Shown here piece after piece: positions 1-8,421 of a stretch of 60,817 nucleotides of DNA (positions within the stretch are counted from its first letter, which is position 1; each line of letters begins with the position of its first letter). Under the pieces are notes generated by a model, which saw nothing but the letters and a program-made list of their open reading frames with translations, made no database searches and was not told where the DNA came from. This DNA comes from Prochloraceae cyanobacterium (GTDB lineage: Bacteria; Cyanobacteriota; Cyanobacteriia; Cyanobacteriales; JASJDA01), in assembly GCA_030065755.1 (NCBI GenBank), contig JASJDA010000015.1, forward strand, positions 1-60,817, given 5' to 3'. A program made the position numbers and the translations under genes.

Positions 1-150
1 GTTGAAGTTAATAGTGAGTTAACACGAGGTCAAACGATCGTAGATGAATTGGGAGTATTGAAAAAAAAGCCTAACATAAATGTAATCTGGTCAATTCATA
101 CATCTCGTTGGAAAGATAATTTATATCGTAGCTTAATGGTTCATCGATAA
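1..150 (+). CDS. Nucleoside hydrolase, C-terminal end (partial)
   Basis: The first 49 codons are the tail of a gene that begins before the window and ends in TAA. The segment with the SELTRGQTIVDELG pattern, followed about 25 residues later by the end of the protein, matches the last strand and helix of the inosine-uridine-preferring nucleoside hydrolase (IunH) fold, where a conserved G/R-x-Q-T turn precedes the C-terminal helix. These enzymes hydrolyse ribonucleosides to base and ribose in the cytoplasm. The Ca2+-binding aspartates lie outside the window, so activity cannot be judged. A second family member lies at 15449-16372. The assignment rests on a short segment. Confidence 0.6.
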   Translation, partial: VEVNSELTRGQTIVDELGVLKKKPNINVIWSIHTSRWKDNLYRSLMVHR

Positions 151-156
151 CCTATT

Positions 157-188
157 CCTACACTGCCGATCGACAAATACGGTGTAGG
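157..188 (+). terminator. Candidate terminator hairpin after the nucleoside hydrolase
   Basis: CCTACAC (157-163) pairs with GTGTAGG (182-188) 7 nt after the stop codon, and is followed by CTTTTC. The stem is short and the loop about 18 nt, so it is a weak candidate. Confidence 0.4.
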
Positions 189-294
189 CTTTTCAACTTG
201 ACAATTGAGCATTTCTGCTAATAATACCATTTCTCAAAAGTAACTAGAGAGATAAGAAATAGTTTTTATTAATAAAAAAAGCTCAAATCCCTCT

Positions 295-358
295 GTTCCC
301 TATTCCCTATTCCCTATTCCCTATTCCCTATTCCCTATTCCCTATTCCCTGTTCCCTA
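295..358. repeat. Heptamer microsatellite (TTCCCTA)n
   Basis: About nine consecutive copies of a 7-base unit TTCCCTA, with GTTCCCT variants at both ends. Short tandemly repeated heptamers of this kind are common in intergenic DNA of filamentous and some unicellular cyanobacteria. The rest of 151-395 holds no gene that I can see. Confidence 0.9.
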
Positions 359-395
359 AGTCTCTCGTTATTTTCGAGAATTGGTATAAGTGGTG

Positions 396-797
396 CTAAT
401 CAGCCCAATTCTCCAGTTTAAGGACAGAGATGGGTTTAAACTCGTTGATGTTATTAGTAACTAAAGTCAAATTATTGGCGATCGCGACAGCAGCAATCAA
501 TAGATCCATTGCGCCTATTGATTGCCCAATTTTCTCCAAGTTAGCCCGAATCTGTCCGTAAACAACAGCACAGTTTAAGTCAAAACCAACAATATTGAGA
601 GGTAACAAAAATTCTCCGAGGGCCTGTTGATTTTTGGCGCTGGCATTAGTTTTTTGAACTCCATATTCAAGTTCAGCTACGGTAATTGAGGAAATACTTA
701 GATCTCCAGGTCGGTAAGTCTTGAATCTTTGCAAAACAGATGGGGGCTGACGCTTGATAATGTAGATGCAGATATTAGTATCGAGTAAACAACTCAT
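396..797 (-). CDS. vapC: VapC-family PIN-domain ribonuclease toxin
   Basis: A 133-residue single PIN domain, the usual VapC length. The acidic metal-binding residues are visible: D6 in LDTN, E42 in AELEYG, D98 in AMDLLIAA, and the VTNNINEF segment (113-120), where the fourth acidic position is asparagine as in many VapC proteins. Members cleave specific RNAs, often tRNA, when released from their antitoxin. The gene lies 23 nt downstream of vapB on the same strand, the usual antitoxin-first order. Expression is probably autorepressed through the palindrome at 1036-1072. The catalytic set looks intact. Confidence 0.93.
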   Translation of the reverse strand: MSCLLDTNICIYIIKRQPPSVLQRFKTYRPGDLSISSITVAELEYGVQKTNASAKNQQALGEFLLPLNIVGFDLNCAVVYGQIRANLEKIGQSIGAMDLLIAAVAIANNLTLVTNNINEFKPISVLKLENWAD

Positions 798-820
798 TAA
801 TCAAAAGCCTCATCCTGCAG

Positions 821-1030
821 TTAGACATCTGGCTGTTGACGGGAATCCATAAAATCCGAGCTGAATTTGCCTAGACTATCATACAAAGAAACCCAGGAAT
901 CGTTAACAGGTATGAGTACTACTGCGTTGCCTATCCTTTTGATATAAACTTCCTCTCCACTGAAGCGAAACTCTTTCGGTAGTCTTACTGCTTGACTTTG
1001 ACCATTTTGAAACAATTTAGCCGTTTTCAT
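821..1030 (-). CDS. vapB: VapB-type antitoxin (AbrB/MazE swapped-hairpin fold)
   Basis: A 69-residue protein whose first 45 residues fit the SpoVT/AbrB-like antitoxin fold: KLFQNGQSQAVRLPKEFRF, then EEVYIKR and VVLIPV. This half dimerises and binds operator DNA; the variable tail (residues 46-69) normally threads into the VapC active site and neutralises it. It is the first gene of the pair. Its ATG is only 6 nt from the perfect inverted repeat at 1036-1072, as expected for an autoregulated toxin-antitoxin operon. Confidence 0.92.
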   Translation of the reverse strand: MKTAKLFQNGQSQAVRLPKEFRFSGEEVYIKRIGNAVVLIPVNDSWVSLYDSLGKFSSDFMDSRQQPDV

Positions 1031-1035
1031 TTTAC

Positions 1036-1072
1036 TTCGATTAATATATATTATTAGTATATATTAATCGAA
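1036..1072. promoter_or_regulatory. Perfect 15-bp inverted repeat in the vapBC/Roadblock divergent spacer
   Basis: TTCGATTAATATATA (1036-1050) and TATATATTAATCGAA (1058-1072) are exact reverse complements with a 7-nt centre. The palindrome fills almost the whole 45-nt spacer between vapB (leftward) and the Roadblock gene (rightward). Its AT-rich arms could also hold the -10 elements of one or both genes. VapBC complexes commonly repress by binding such palindromes, so this is a likely operator. Confidence 0.75.
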
Positions 1073-1075
1073 ACA

Positions 1076-1450
1076 ATGGTTATCAAATCTAAATTACAAA
1101 ACCTCTTAGAAAATTTTACGAGTAGCCTTCCTGGTGTTGAAGGTGTTGTGGTGGCTAGTGTGGATGGATTGTCTATTGCTTCGGTAATATCAACCAAGAT
1201 AGAGGAAGAAAGAACTTCTGCTATATCTGCGGCTATGTTTTCTCTTGCCGAACGTATAGCTGGGGAATTATATCGAGGTCATGTTGAGCAAATATTGGTA
1301 GAAGGAGAAGAGGGCAAAGGAATCTTAGTAAGCTGTGGTACTGAAGCAATATTATTAGTCTTAACAAAAAAGGAAGCAAAATTGGGGTTACTTTTTCTAC
1401 AAGTTAAACGTTTAACCGAAGAACTTTTGCCTTTACTATCTGAAAAATAA
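1076..1450 (+). CDS. Roadblock/LC7 domain protein
   Basis: A 124-residue single Roadblock/LC7 domain (MglB-like): the N-terminal helix LQNLLENF, GVEGVVVASVDGL (about 20-32), the central amphipathic helix, and the ILVSCGTEAILLVL strand pair. Family members dimerise and act as GTPase-activating or scaffold partners of small Ras-like or MglA-like GTPases, or in cyanobacterial motility and signalling proteins. No GTPase gene is adjacent. The start codon is 3 nt after the right arm of the palindrome and I see no clear Shine-Dalgarno, so the mRNA may be nearly leaderless or start inside the palindrome. Domain length supports this start. Confidence 0.85.
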   Translation: MVIKSKLQNLLENFTSSLPGVEGVVVASVDGLSIASVISTKIEEERTSAISAAMFSLAERIAGELYRGHVEQILVEGEEGKGILVSCGTEAILLVLTKKEAKLGLLFLQVKRLTEELLPLLSEK

Positions 1451-1559
1451 ATAATATTCCTTAATATGAGCCATTTATCTACCATTAACTATACTATGCC
1501 TAACTTCCTGTACAGTAACTCGTGGTGCATAACAGATTCTACTGAGTAATAACTCTCGG

Positions 1560-1621
1560 TTCGCTCATTTTTTCTGGAGGAGCGAAAAATTAGCTATTAG
1601 TGAGTAATTCTGCTCACTAAT
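1560..1621. repeat. Two adjacent small inverted repeats in an intergenic region
   Basis: TTCGCTC (1560-1566) pairs with GAGCGAA (1580-1586); directly after it ATTAGTGAG (1596-1604) pairs with CTCACTAAT (1613-1621). Neither is followed by a clear T-tract on the plus strand. They could be the 3' end of the Roadblock transcript or an unannotated RNA. The remainder of 1451-1928 shows no gene. Confidence 0.4.
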
Positions 1622-1928
1622 TAAGGAAAATATAGAAGCATATTACCGTAGAATATCCGTCAAGCATAGTGGAAAGTAAAGTTGTACAAAAAGCCAAGCT
1701 TTTGTCAGCAAGAATACGAACAAATATCTTTCTCAACTATATCGTTAGTTAATCAATAACTGCGAAATCGCCCTTGTCAAATTGACAAATAAGCTAGAAA
1801 AAATAATACATAAATTAACTAAAAAAGAGAAGATACTTATTAAGGGTTTAAACTAAGAATAAAGACGTAACAATTAATCGACTTTTAAATCACAATTTTT
1901 AGGTATAAGTAGTTGCTCTGGAGGCAGG

Positions 1929-2411
1929 ATGACGAACATGACCTTACGCACTATACAACTAGAATCTTCGGCATTCGCCGCTGATGGTTTAATTCCGTCT
2001 AAATATACCTGCGACGGTATTAATATTTCCCCGCCCCTCTCCTGGCGCGAATCCCCAGAAGAAACTCAAAGTTTTGTTCTCATTTGTGACGACCCCGACG
2101 CACCAATGGGGACGTTTGTTCACTGGGTACTTTATAATCTGCCCGCCGCTACTCGCCAGCTCCCAGAAAACTTACCTAGCGACCCTACGCTGAAAAATTT
2201 AGGAGTACAGGGAAAGAATGATTTTGGCAAGCTGGGTTATGGGGGTCCCTGTCCTCCTGGGGGGACGCATCGATACTTTTTCAAACTTTATGCCCTTTCT
2301 CGGCAACTAGATTTAGCACCAGGCGCAACTAAAGGGCAGGTAGAGAGGGCGATGAAAGGTCAGATCTTAGCAACGACCGAAATGATTGGACGCTATACGC
2401 GCCAGCGCTAA
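1929..2411 (+). CDS. YbhB/YbcL family PEBP-like protein (Raf kinase inhibitor-like)
   Basis: 160 residues, typical for bacterial phosphatidylethanolamine-binding-protein homologues. Conserved ligand-pocket motifs are present: DDPDAP (54-59), HWVLYNLP soon after, and GGPCPPGGTHRYFF in the second half. The bacterial proteins are soluble and have no firmly established substrate. A GGAGG ribosome-binding site lies 5 nt before the first ATG; a second ATG at codon 4 is a less well-placed alternative. The next gene follows on the same strand after 49 nt with its own ribosome-binding site. Confidence 0.9.
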   Translation: MTNMTLRTIQLESSAFAADGLIPSKYTCDGINISPPLSWRESPEETQSFVLICDDPDAPMGTFVHWVLYNLPAATRQLPENLPSDPTLKNLGVQGKNDFGKLGYGGPCPPGGTHRYFFKLYALSRQLDLAPGATKGQVERAMKGQILATTEMIGRYTRQR

Positions 2412-2460
2412 TAGAAATGAGACTTCATTAAACATTTAGGAAAAATATCAGGAGTAGAAA

Positions 2461-2865
2461 ATGGCGACAGCTCTTGAAGTAGTGAAACAGGTTTACGATC
2501 GTTTTGCTGAAGGCGATCTTGACGGGTTTTTGACACTTTGTTCGGAAGATATCGAATGGGTTGTAAATGGCCCTTCGGCATTAGAAAAGTGCCAAGCTTT
2601 TCATGGCATCAGCGGTGTACGTAAATTTCTAGAGCTACTCGGAAACACTTGGGAGTTTAATTCTTTTAAACCGCAAAAGTTTTTCGTAGATGATATGACA
2701 GTAATTGTACTTGGCGAAGAAACAGGTGCATACAAAGCTTCAGGTAAACCATTTCAAAATCGATGGGCGCACGTATTTGAAGTGCAAGAAGAGCGCATTG
2801 TCAACTTTCGAGAATTCCTTTGTCACTGGATGGCTGAGCAACAACCACCTGCGATGTCCTGGTAA
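2461..2865 (+). CDS. NTF2-like / SnoaL-type protein
   Basis: A 134-residue alpha+beta cone protein: helix VVKQVYDRFAEGD, then LCSEDIEWVVNGP, FHGISGVRKFLELL, and the C-terminal sheet with WAHVFEVQEERIVNFREF. This is the ketosteroid-isomerase-like NTF2 superfamily, whose small members bind hydrophobic ligands or catalyse isomerisation or hydrolysis; the substrate here cannot be predicted. AGGAG precedes the ATG. It may be cotranscribed with the PEBP-like gene. Confidence 0.85.
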   Translation: MATALEVVKQVYDRFAEGDLDGFLTLCSEDIEWVVNGPSALEKCQAFHGISGVRKFLELLGNTWEFNSFKPQKFFVDDMTVIVLGEETGAYKASGKPFQNRWAHVFEVQEERIVNFREFLCHWMAEQQPPAMSW

Positions 2866-2961
2866 AAAATATCAGCAGATGAATTCAAAGCCGATCGCAA
2901 TTAATGAGCTTAAAGCGGGTTTCTAAAGATTTACGATAAGGGAAAACAGTAAAGTGTAAAT

Positions 2962-4440
2962 TTACGGACTATAGTAGTTCCAAGTCATTTTACTGCGGCG
3001 GTAATAGTTTTGAGACCACAGCCTTGGTTTGTCAGGATTGGGATTTGGTTCGGAGTTAGAGTAAATGTTTAGCTGACTGCCACTGAGGACAATTAATTCC
3101 TCACGCCAATCTCCGGAGACATCGGCCACATAGAGTCGATCGGCCTTTTCCTGAAAGAGGTGGAGAAATTCCCCATTGAGTGGATCGAAAATAGCTACAT
3201 CCCCTGGCTTATGACGTTCTTTGGCAGCGGCTAATTGCTTTGAATCCCCCGTCCAGTCAATGGTAAAAATGAGCTCTACACCTCTTTCTGTCCAATTTGG
3301 CGGTGCAACCTTCTCCATTTCATAGTCAGCGATTAGCTTTCCTCTAGCATCAAACACAAAGGGTTTTTGGTTCTCTTTGTAACGACTGCGACACCAGACT
3401 TCTAATCCTGGTCGAGTGGGATCGAAGTCACCAACAGCAGCATTTTGAGGTTCCTGCCTCTTATAATTAGTTTGCCAAATGAGGCGATCGCGATTATATA
3501 AGAAAACGCGATTATCACCCCCTTCTTCTAAAGCGACCACTTCTAATCCAGGAATATCTGGACGTACGTCAGCAACAAAAACAGAATCAAGATGATGATT
3601 ATTTTTATCTAGTTTCAGGGGTAGTCGGAAGAGAACTTTTCCTTGAGAATTAACGATCGTGCCGCCCAAAACCTCATCCTTGCCATCTCCATTTAAATCC
3701 GCTACCCGTGCGCCATTGTGAGCATTAGCCAAGAAATCATCTCGCGTCCACAATGGTTGAGGACTTTTTCCTTTGACTGGGTTATCTAGGGGATAAGCTG
3801 CGAGATAACGACCCATATGGTATCCTTCAGCGTTAGTACTCTGAAGTAGTAAGTCGCGATCGCCTTTGCCTCGGAAATTAGCGATTACTAGGTGTTCCCA
3901 ACGCTCTGTACCTTCTGGAGATGGGAGTTCGATCGTTTGCTTCGTCTCTCCATTGACCCCCTCAACAATATGAACAGTATTGTCTTTGGTTAAAAACAGA
4001 ACTTCTGCTTTGCCATCCCCATCTACGTCAGCTGCCTGGACGCCGGCTCCGTGCAACCCTGGTAGTCCTTGGCTTTCTGACTTTGCACTCAGTTGGATGT
4101 CGATATCCTTGCTCCAGAGTTTTTTTCCAGAATGCTCGTAAACTTCAATACGACCTGGCTTAGTGATTATAAAGTCTCTTTGCTCGTCATTATTAACATC
4201 TGCTGTAATGAGTCCGCCGATGCCATTTTTTCTTACATTCAACTCCGGTTCTTTTTGAGTAGGTAAATCTAATTGGATAGTCTGAGGGTTGATGTTGGAA
4301 TAGGCTAAATCAATCTTTTTACCATTTAACTTTATTCCACATCCTGCGATCGAGATTATATAAATTACAAAAAGTGAAGCTTTTATTGGTAATAGGTAAT
4401 TGAAAAGTGGGATACTGGGATGCCGTTGATAATTTTTCAT
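2962..4440 (-). CDS. FG-GAP/VCBS-repeat lipoprotein
   Basis: 492 residues. The N-terminus has a hydrophobic stretch (21-33) ending in a lipobox I31-A32-G33-C34, so lipidation at C34 and an envelope location are likely. The rest resembles an FG-GAP beta-propeller: calcium-loop segments such as ADVNNDEQRDF, ADVDGDGKAEV and ADLNGDGKDEV recur with later degenerate copies. Such propellers bind ligands or Ca2+ outside the cytoplasm. It is the last gene of the first minus-strand glycan block, 125 nt after the GT39-like gene, which suggests a role in export or surface assembly of that block's product. No catalytic motif was seen. Confidence 0.8.
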   Translation of the reverse strand: MKNYQRHPSIPLFNYLLPIKASLFVIYIISIAGCGIKLNGKKIDLAYSNINPQTIQLDLPTQKEPELNVRKNGIGGLITADVNNDEQRDFIITKPGRIEVYEHSGKKLWSKDIDIQLSAKSESQGLPGLHGAGVQAADVDGDGKAEVLFLTKDNTVHIVEGVNGETKQTIELPSPEGTERWEHLVIANFRGKGDRDLLLQSTNAEGYHMGRYLAAYPLDNPVKGKSPQPLWTRDDFLANAHNGARVADLNGDGKDEVLGGTIVNSQGKVLFRLPLKLDKNNHHLDSVFVADVRPDIPGLEVVALEEGGDNRVFLYNRDRLIWQTNYKRQEPQNAAVGDFDPTRPGLEVWCRSRYKENQKPFVFDARGKLIADYEMEKVAPPNWTERGVELIFTIDWTGDSKQLAAAKERHKPGDVAIFDPLNGEFLHLFQEKADRLYVADVSGDWREELIVLSGSQLNIYSNSEPNPNPDKPRLWSQNYYRRSKMTWNYYSP

Positions 4441-4565
4441 CTTTATGAGATCTGGTTTTTTCCTAAATTCCAGCTAGTTTAAATAACTGTTTGATAATTT
4501 TTTCGTCAATAATTCTGCATATCAGCCCTAGTTATTAGGATTTCCAAGTTTGATAGCTGCAGAGT

Positions 4566-6068
4566 TTATTTTTCCTGGTCAGGAGCGGAATGAGGTTCGA
4601 GTAGAAAAACATCCGCCTTTTCAAATTTCTGGCGCGATCGGACATTAAACTGCTCTTCAAGAACAGACGAAAAAACTGGAGATGGATTGGCGTATACTAG
4701 CCATATACGCGATTGAGTTTTGGGCCAGCTGTCAAGCCAACTTTCCACGGCTGGCTTATCACCTTCTGTGGTGGCTTGAGGTCCATATTTTCTGACCTCA
4801 ATAGTTGCAGAGCCGCGATAGTAGTGGTTTAGGGGCCTAGGGATGGTCTGACCTATAGACCAAACAATGAGATCGCCAGGTTCTTGGTTCTTGTTAATCG
4901 TTTCTACCAAGCCGCGCCAATCCTCATTGTCCATCACTGTATAGTGACGCTTTAGCGCACCACCGGCAGCAATTAAATAGATAAGTGCAACAACGAGGCT
5001 TCCCACACGCCATTTATGCCAAACTGCTATAAAGCCAGCCGCTAAAAGAATAAAAATGTATGGAGAAGTAAACAAAAGGTAACGGTCTACCCAGAGAGAG
5101 CGAGAGATTTGGGAAACTAAAAAGAGCGGTACTAATGGTAAAAGTCCCCAGGCAGCAATCCAAGCCAACCGATTTGAGCGTTGTTTGTTGAATAGGGCAA
5201 AACCTAGTAAGCAGGCTACCATTACACAATAAGCATTGTAAAACCAGTAGATCGCATTTGAAATGGGTCTACCAAACCACCAGGCAGTAAAGCGACCTGG
5301 CTGGAAGAGTACGTTAATGAGATTAGGGCTATTTTTGAGAGCTGGGTTAACTGTACCAGGCGCTTTCACTCCCCCCATGAATTTTGCTGAGCTCATAGCT
5401 ACAGTTATTAACCACGGAGACCATAAAAGACCGATCGCTAACAGACCTTTCCCAAAAGCAAATAACTCCCGAGGTTGGTTGCGAAATCTCCAACCAAACA
5501 ATACAACGTCTGGTAGCAGCAACAGTAAAGTGAGCGGCGTACCTAGAATTGCTAACCATCGCAATATCGCCCACCAGGCGATCGAAAGGGCTTTCGGATT
5601 CTCGAGGGCATGGCTCAAAGCCAATGAGCCCCACAGCCCCAAGAAAGCACTCGGTGCGTACATCCGCACCTCTTGTGCGTGATGGATGAAGACTGGTGAA
5701 AGGGTGATGAGAACGGCAGCGATTAAACCTGTCGATTTTCCAACTAGGCGGCGACCGAGACGATAAGTCAGGAATACACTACCTAAGCTAAACAGAACGC
5801 ACAACCCCCTCAGCCAAGCATCGCTGCTGCCAAATTTCATCCAGACACTGAGGAGCAAGTAATAGAGGGGACGTACCCGCCAAATATCTAGGTTATGAGG
5901 TTTGGCACGATCGACACTGATCAGTTCGTCCATCCACAAACTCTCCGCACCGAGTTGATAGAGGTATAACCCAGTAGCGACTAACAAGATTAAGCTAATG
6001 GGTATCCACTGTTGGAGCCAATCTACTTTAGTTGTGATTTTCGCCGAATTATGTGTTGTTGGTTTCAT
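4566..6068 (-). CDS. GT-C fold membrane glycosyltransferase (GT39/ArnT-like)
   Basis: 500 residues with roughly ten hydrophobic segments spread through residues 20-365, then a soluble C-terminal part. The first periplasmic loop has the acidic pair in LWMDELIS (D47, E48), the hallmark GT-C catalytic/metal site, and the second loop has AQEVRMYAP. Related enzymes (PMT/ArnT/GT83) move a sugar from a polyprenyl-phosphate donor to a protein or lipid on the outer face of the membrane. Lying between a flippase gene and an FG-GAP lipoprotein gene on one strand, it probably decorates a surface glycan or protein. The acceptor is unknown. Confidence 0.85.
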   Translation of the reverse strand: MKPTTHNSAKITTKVDWLQQWIPISLILLVATGLYLYQLGAESLWMDELISVDRAKPHNLDIWRVRPLYYLLLSVWMKFGSSDAWLRGLCVLFSLGSVFLTYRLGRRLVGKSTGLIAAVLITLSPVFIHHAQEVRMYAPSAFLGLWGSLALSHALENPKALSIAWWAILRWLAILGTPLTLLLLLPDVVLFGWRFRNQPRELFAFGKGLLAIGLLWSPWLITVAMSSAKFMGGVKAPGTVNPALKNSPNLINVLFQPGRFTAWWFGRPISNAIYWFYNAYCVMVACLLGFALFNKQRSNRLAWIAAWGLLPLVPLFLVSQISRSLWVDRYLLFTSPYIFILLAAGFIAVWHKWRVGSLVVALIYLIAAGGALKRHYTVMDNEDWRGLVETINKNQEPGDLIVWSIGQTIPRPLNHYYRGSATIEVRKYGPQATTEGDKPAVESWLDSWPKTQSRIWLVYANPSPVFSSVLEEQFNVRSRQKFEKADVFLLEPHSAPDQEK

Positions 6069-6091
6069 GCTGCATATCTATTAAAGTCTAT

Positions 6092-7492
6092 TTAATCAAT
6101 CTGTTTGAGGAAGTAATTAGGGCGCATCAAAAAAAATATTGCCAGCAAGCTAGGGATTATAAGACCAATAGCCATAGCTGAGTTTAGACCATTAAGCATT
6201 AGAGACGGGATTGCTGCTACCAGCAGGCTAATTAAGGAGATTAGAATAAGACGTCGAGCAACTCTTTTGTAACCTATGCGCGTCATTAGGATCAGACCAG
6301 CTATTGCCAGCACAATTTCGCTCAATAAGGTTGCAATAGCTGCTCCCATTGCTCCCATTTGTGGTATGAGAAGAGCATTAGAGATGATGTTGACGATTAC
6401 AGTGGTCAGGAGAAGAGGAGGTAGAAACTTTTCTCGCCGAGTAGCTTGGAAAAAATATTCCACTAAAGTTCCAAACATTTTAATACCGAGACTGGGAAGA
6501 AGAAAAGCAAGGGAGTTAATAGCAGGAGAAAAAGCTTTACCATAAATAGTTTCTACTATAAAAGTTTGCAAAAGACCCCCAGCAACAAGAACTGGCAAAA
6601 CTCCTGCTAAAAGCAAGTAAGCTGATTTGTGGATTTCCTTTGGCAACTTCTCTGGTTCTGTGGATTGGCATAGGGCAAATCTAGTGAAAGTAACAGAAAA
6701 AATAACTCTCGGTAGAGAAGAAAAAATTTCTGTTATGCGATAAGCAGCACTGTAGAAACCTGCCTCTTCAGTGGGGGCAAGTCCCTTGAGCATTAAAAGA
6801 TCGATTTGATAGTAGAGAATCCATAAAACTGCCGATATAGCAAAGGGGTAGGCCATCTTGAGGGTTTGCCAGAGACTCTCAAAGCTAATCGGAGACCAAA
6901 TTTGTGTCTTCTTACTCAGGTAGTAGAGCAGACCTAAGATGTCGACGGTGCGGACGAGGACTAGGGTTGCTACTACCCACACTAAATCCTTAGATAAAAA
7001 TAAGACAACACCTGAAAGCAGAACTACCAAAAACCGCTCTATTGCCACAGAAACGGTTTCAGTCCTGAACTCTCCCCAGCCTCGGAAGACAGAACGTATA
7101 GTTTGCTTAGCGCTACGGCAAACTTCTGCCAAAACTAGCAAGTAGCAAATTGTAATGCCAGTACCTTGAAAACCTAGTGCGCGGGCAACGGGAAAGAGAA
7201 TAATAAGAACCAACAGAGAGTTGAATCCCTGAAGCACGAGAAACTCGATCGTAGATTTTGAACCTTCTTTAGGGTTAGCGGCAACTTCCCGTCCTAGCAA
7301 AAATGGCAGCCCAAACTGGATAAAGAAGGCAAGGATTATTGCCAAAGCACCAGCAGATGCAAAAATGCCATATTGCTCGGGTCCGAAAACTCGGGCTAAA
7401 ACCATGTAGAAGATGAAGGTTAGACCCAGAGTGGCTTCGCTGAGGAAAGCATAAATATAGGATAAATCTAGGCGACCAAGCAGGTTTTTCAT
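6092..7492 (-). CDS. Wzx-like oligosaccharide flippase (first copy)
   Basis: 466 residues, about 12-14 hydrophobic helices, no soluble domain. The opening GRLDLSYIYAFLSEATLGLTFIFY and YGIFASAGALAII patterns fit the polysaccharide-biosynthesis branch of the MATE/MVF superfamily, which flips undecaprenyl-linked oligosaccharides across the cytoplasmic membrane. It lies 23 nt upstream of the GT39-like gene on the same strand, so the two are probably cotranscribed: lipid-linked sugar would be flipped, then used outside. A second flippase is at 25461-26738. The exact substrate cannot be read from sequence. Confidence 0.87.
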   Translation of the reverse strand: MKNLLGRLDLSYIYAFLSEATLGLTFIFYMVLARVFGPEQYGIFASAGALAIILAFFIQFGLPFLLGREVAANPKEGSKSTIEFLVLQGFNSLLVLIILFPVARALGFQGTGITICYLLVLAEVCRSAKQTIRSVFRGWGEFRTETVSVAIERFLVVLLSGVVLFLSKDLVWVVATLVLVRTVDILGLLYYLSKKTQIWSPISFESLWQTLKMAYPFAISAVLWILYYQIDLLMLKGLAPTEEAGFYSAAYRITEIFSSLPRVIFSVTFTRFALCQSTEPEKLPKEIHKSAYLLLAGVLPVLVAGGLLQTFIVETIYGKAFSPAINSLAFLLPSLGIKMFGTLVEYFFQATRREKFLPPLLLTTVIVNIISNALLIPQMGAMGAAIATLLSEIVLAIAGLILMTRIGYKRVARRLILISLISLLVAAIPSLMLNGLNSAMAIGLIIPSLLAIFFLMRPNYFLKQID

Positions 7493-7638
7493 GAAAAGCT
7501 AAGTCTGTAGGAATTTTACCTTACTAAATTGGAGGTATTGCAACGGAATTTACCCTTGCCTAAATATTTAGATGAATTTTTAATCCTTAACCACCATAAC
7601 AAACTCTTGTAACTATTCTCCTTTAACAACTCCATACT

Positions 7639-8400
7639 TCACAAATCTCCCCGCATTTTAGTGATTTTAGCTGGAACTCCGACAGCAATAGCATAATCGG
7701 GAAGATTTTTGGTAACTACGGCACCTGCGCCGACAATACATCCTTTGCCAATTTGAACTCCATCCAACACAATCGCTCCAGCACCCAACCAAACATCATC
7801 ACCGATCGCCACTGGTCCTTTTGAATAAACGCCCTGTTCCATCATAGGAATATCCAAACGGTCTGATATGTAACGACCACCGCCGATGTAACAGTTACCA
7901 GCAATTAAAACAGAATTACCAATAAAAATACCAGCACCTGAAGAGATGATAGCGTTACATCCAATATCGGTTTTTCTACCAATAACTACAGCACCAGTTT
8001 TTCCTTGAATCACGCAATTTCTGGAAACAATAATATCGTCTTCTAAAGTTATTCCCTCCTCTCCAGCACCGCCAGCGTCCAGGAGAACGTAATCGTCTAT
8101 AGCAACGCGATTTCCCAGAGTAATTTTTCCAGGATGGCGCAAAACAATTCCCTTACCAAAAATAACTCCAGAACCTACAGCTTTGAAAAGGCGAGAATAA
8201 AACTTTTTCCTCAATAGATATCCAGCTCCACCAGCCAGATTGCCAAATAATAAAGTAGCTAATTCATATTCAACTAAAGAAAATAAATTCTCTTTTCCTA
8301 TAACTTTAGCTTGATAACTCTTCAATAAAGAAGAATTTGTTTTATTGAGTTGCTCTGTTAAAGGAACTTTAGAGATCGATTGTCTTTCTTTATGCTCCAT
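7639..8400 (-). CDS. Left-handed beta-helix (hexapeptide) O-acyltransferase
   Basis: About 253 residues. From roughly residue 75 on, hexapeptide turns build a left-handed parallel beta-helix ([52 protein letters not shown]), followed by [20 protein letters not shown], the usual end of WbbJ/maa-type acetyltransferases. Such trimers O-acetylate sugars in surface polysaccharides. I start at the ATG at 8400, preceded by GAGAAGAG; a TTG at 8421 would abut the upstream stop codon but lacks a ribosome-binding site. The epimerase gene ends only 21 nt upstream, so the two form an operon. Confidence 0.85.
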   Translation of the reverse strand: MEHKERQSISKVPLTEQLNKTNSSLLKSYQAKVIGKENLFSLVEYELATLLFGNLAGGAGYLLRKKFYSRLFKAVGSGVIFGKGIVLRHPGKITLGNRVAIDDYVLLDAGGAGEEGITLEDDIIVSRNCVIQGKTGAVVIGRKTDIGCNAIISSGAGIFIGNSVLIAGNCYIGGGRYISDRLDIPMMEQGVYSKGPVAIGDDVWLGAGAIVLDGVQIGKGCIVGAGAVVTKNLPDYAIAVGVPAKITKMRGDL

Positions 8401-8421
8401 CACAATCAAGACTCTTCTCAA

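Noticed and set aside
295-358. CRISPR array
   Set aside because: The repeats are contiguous 7-mers without spacers. No direct repeats of 24-37 bp with unique spacers occur anywhere in the window.
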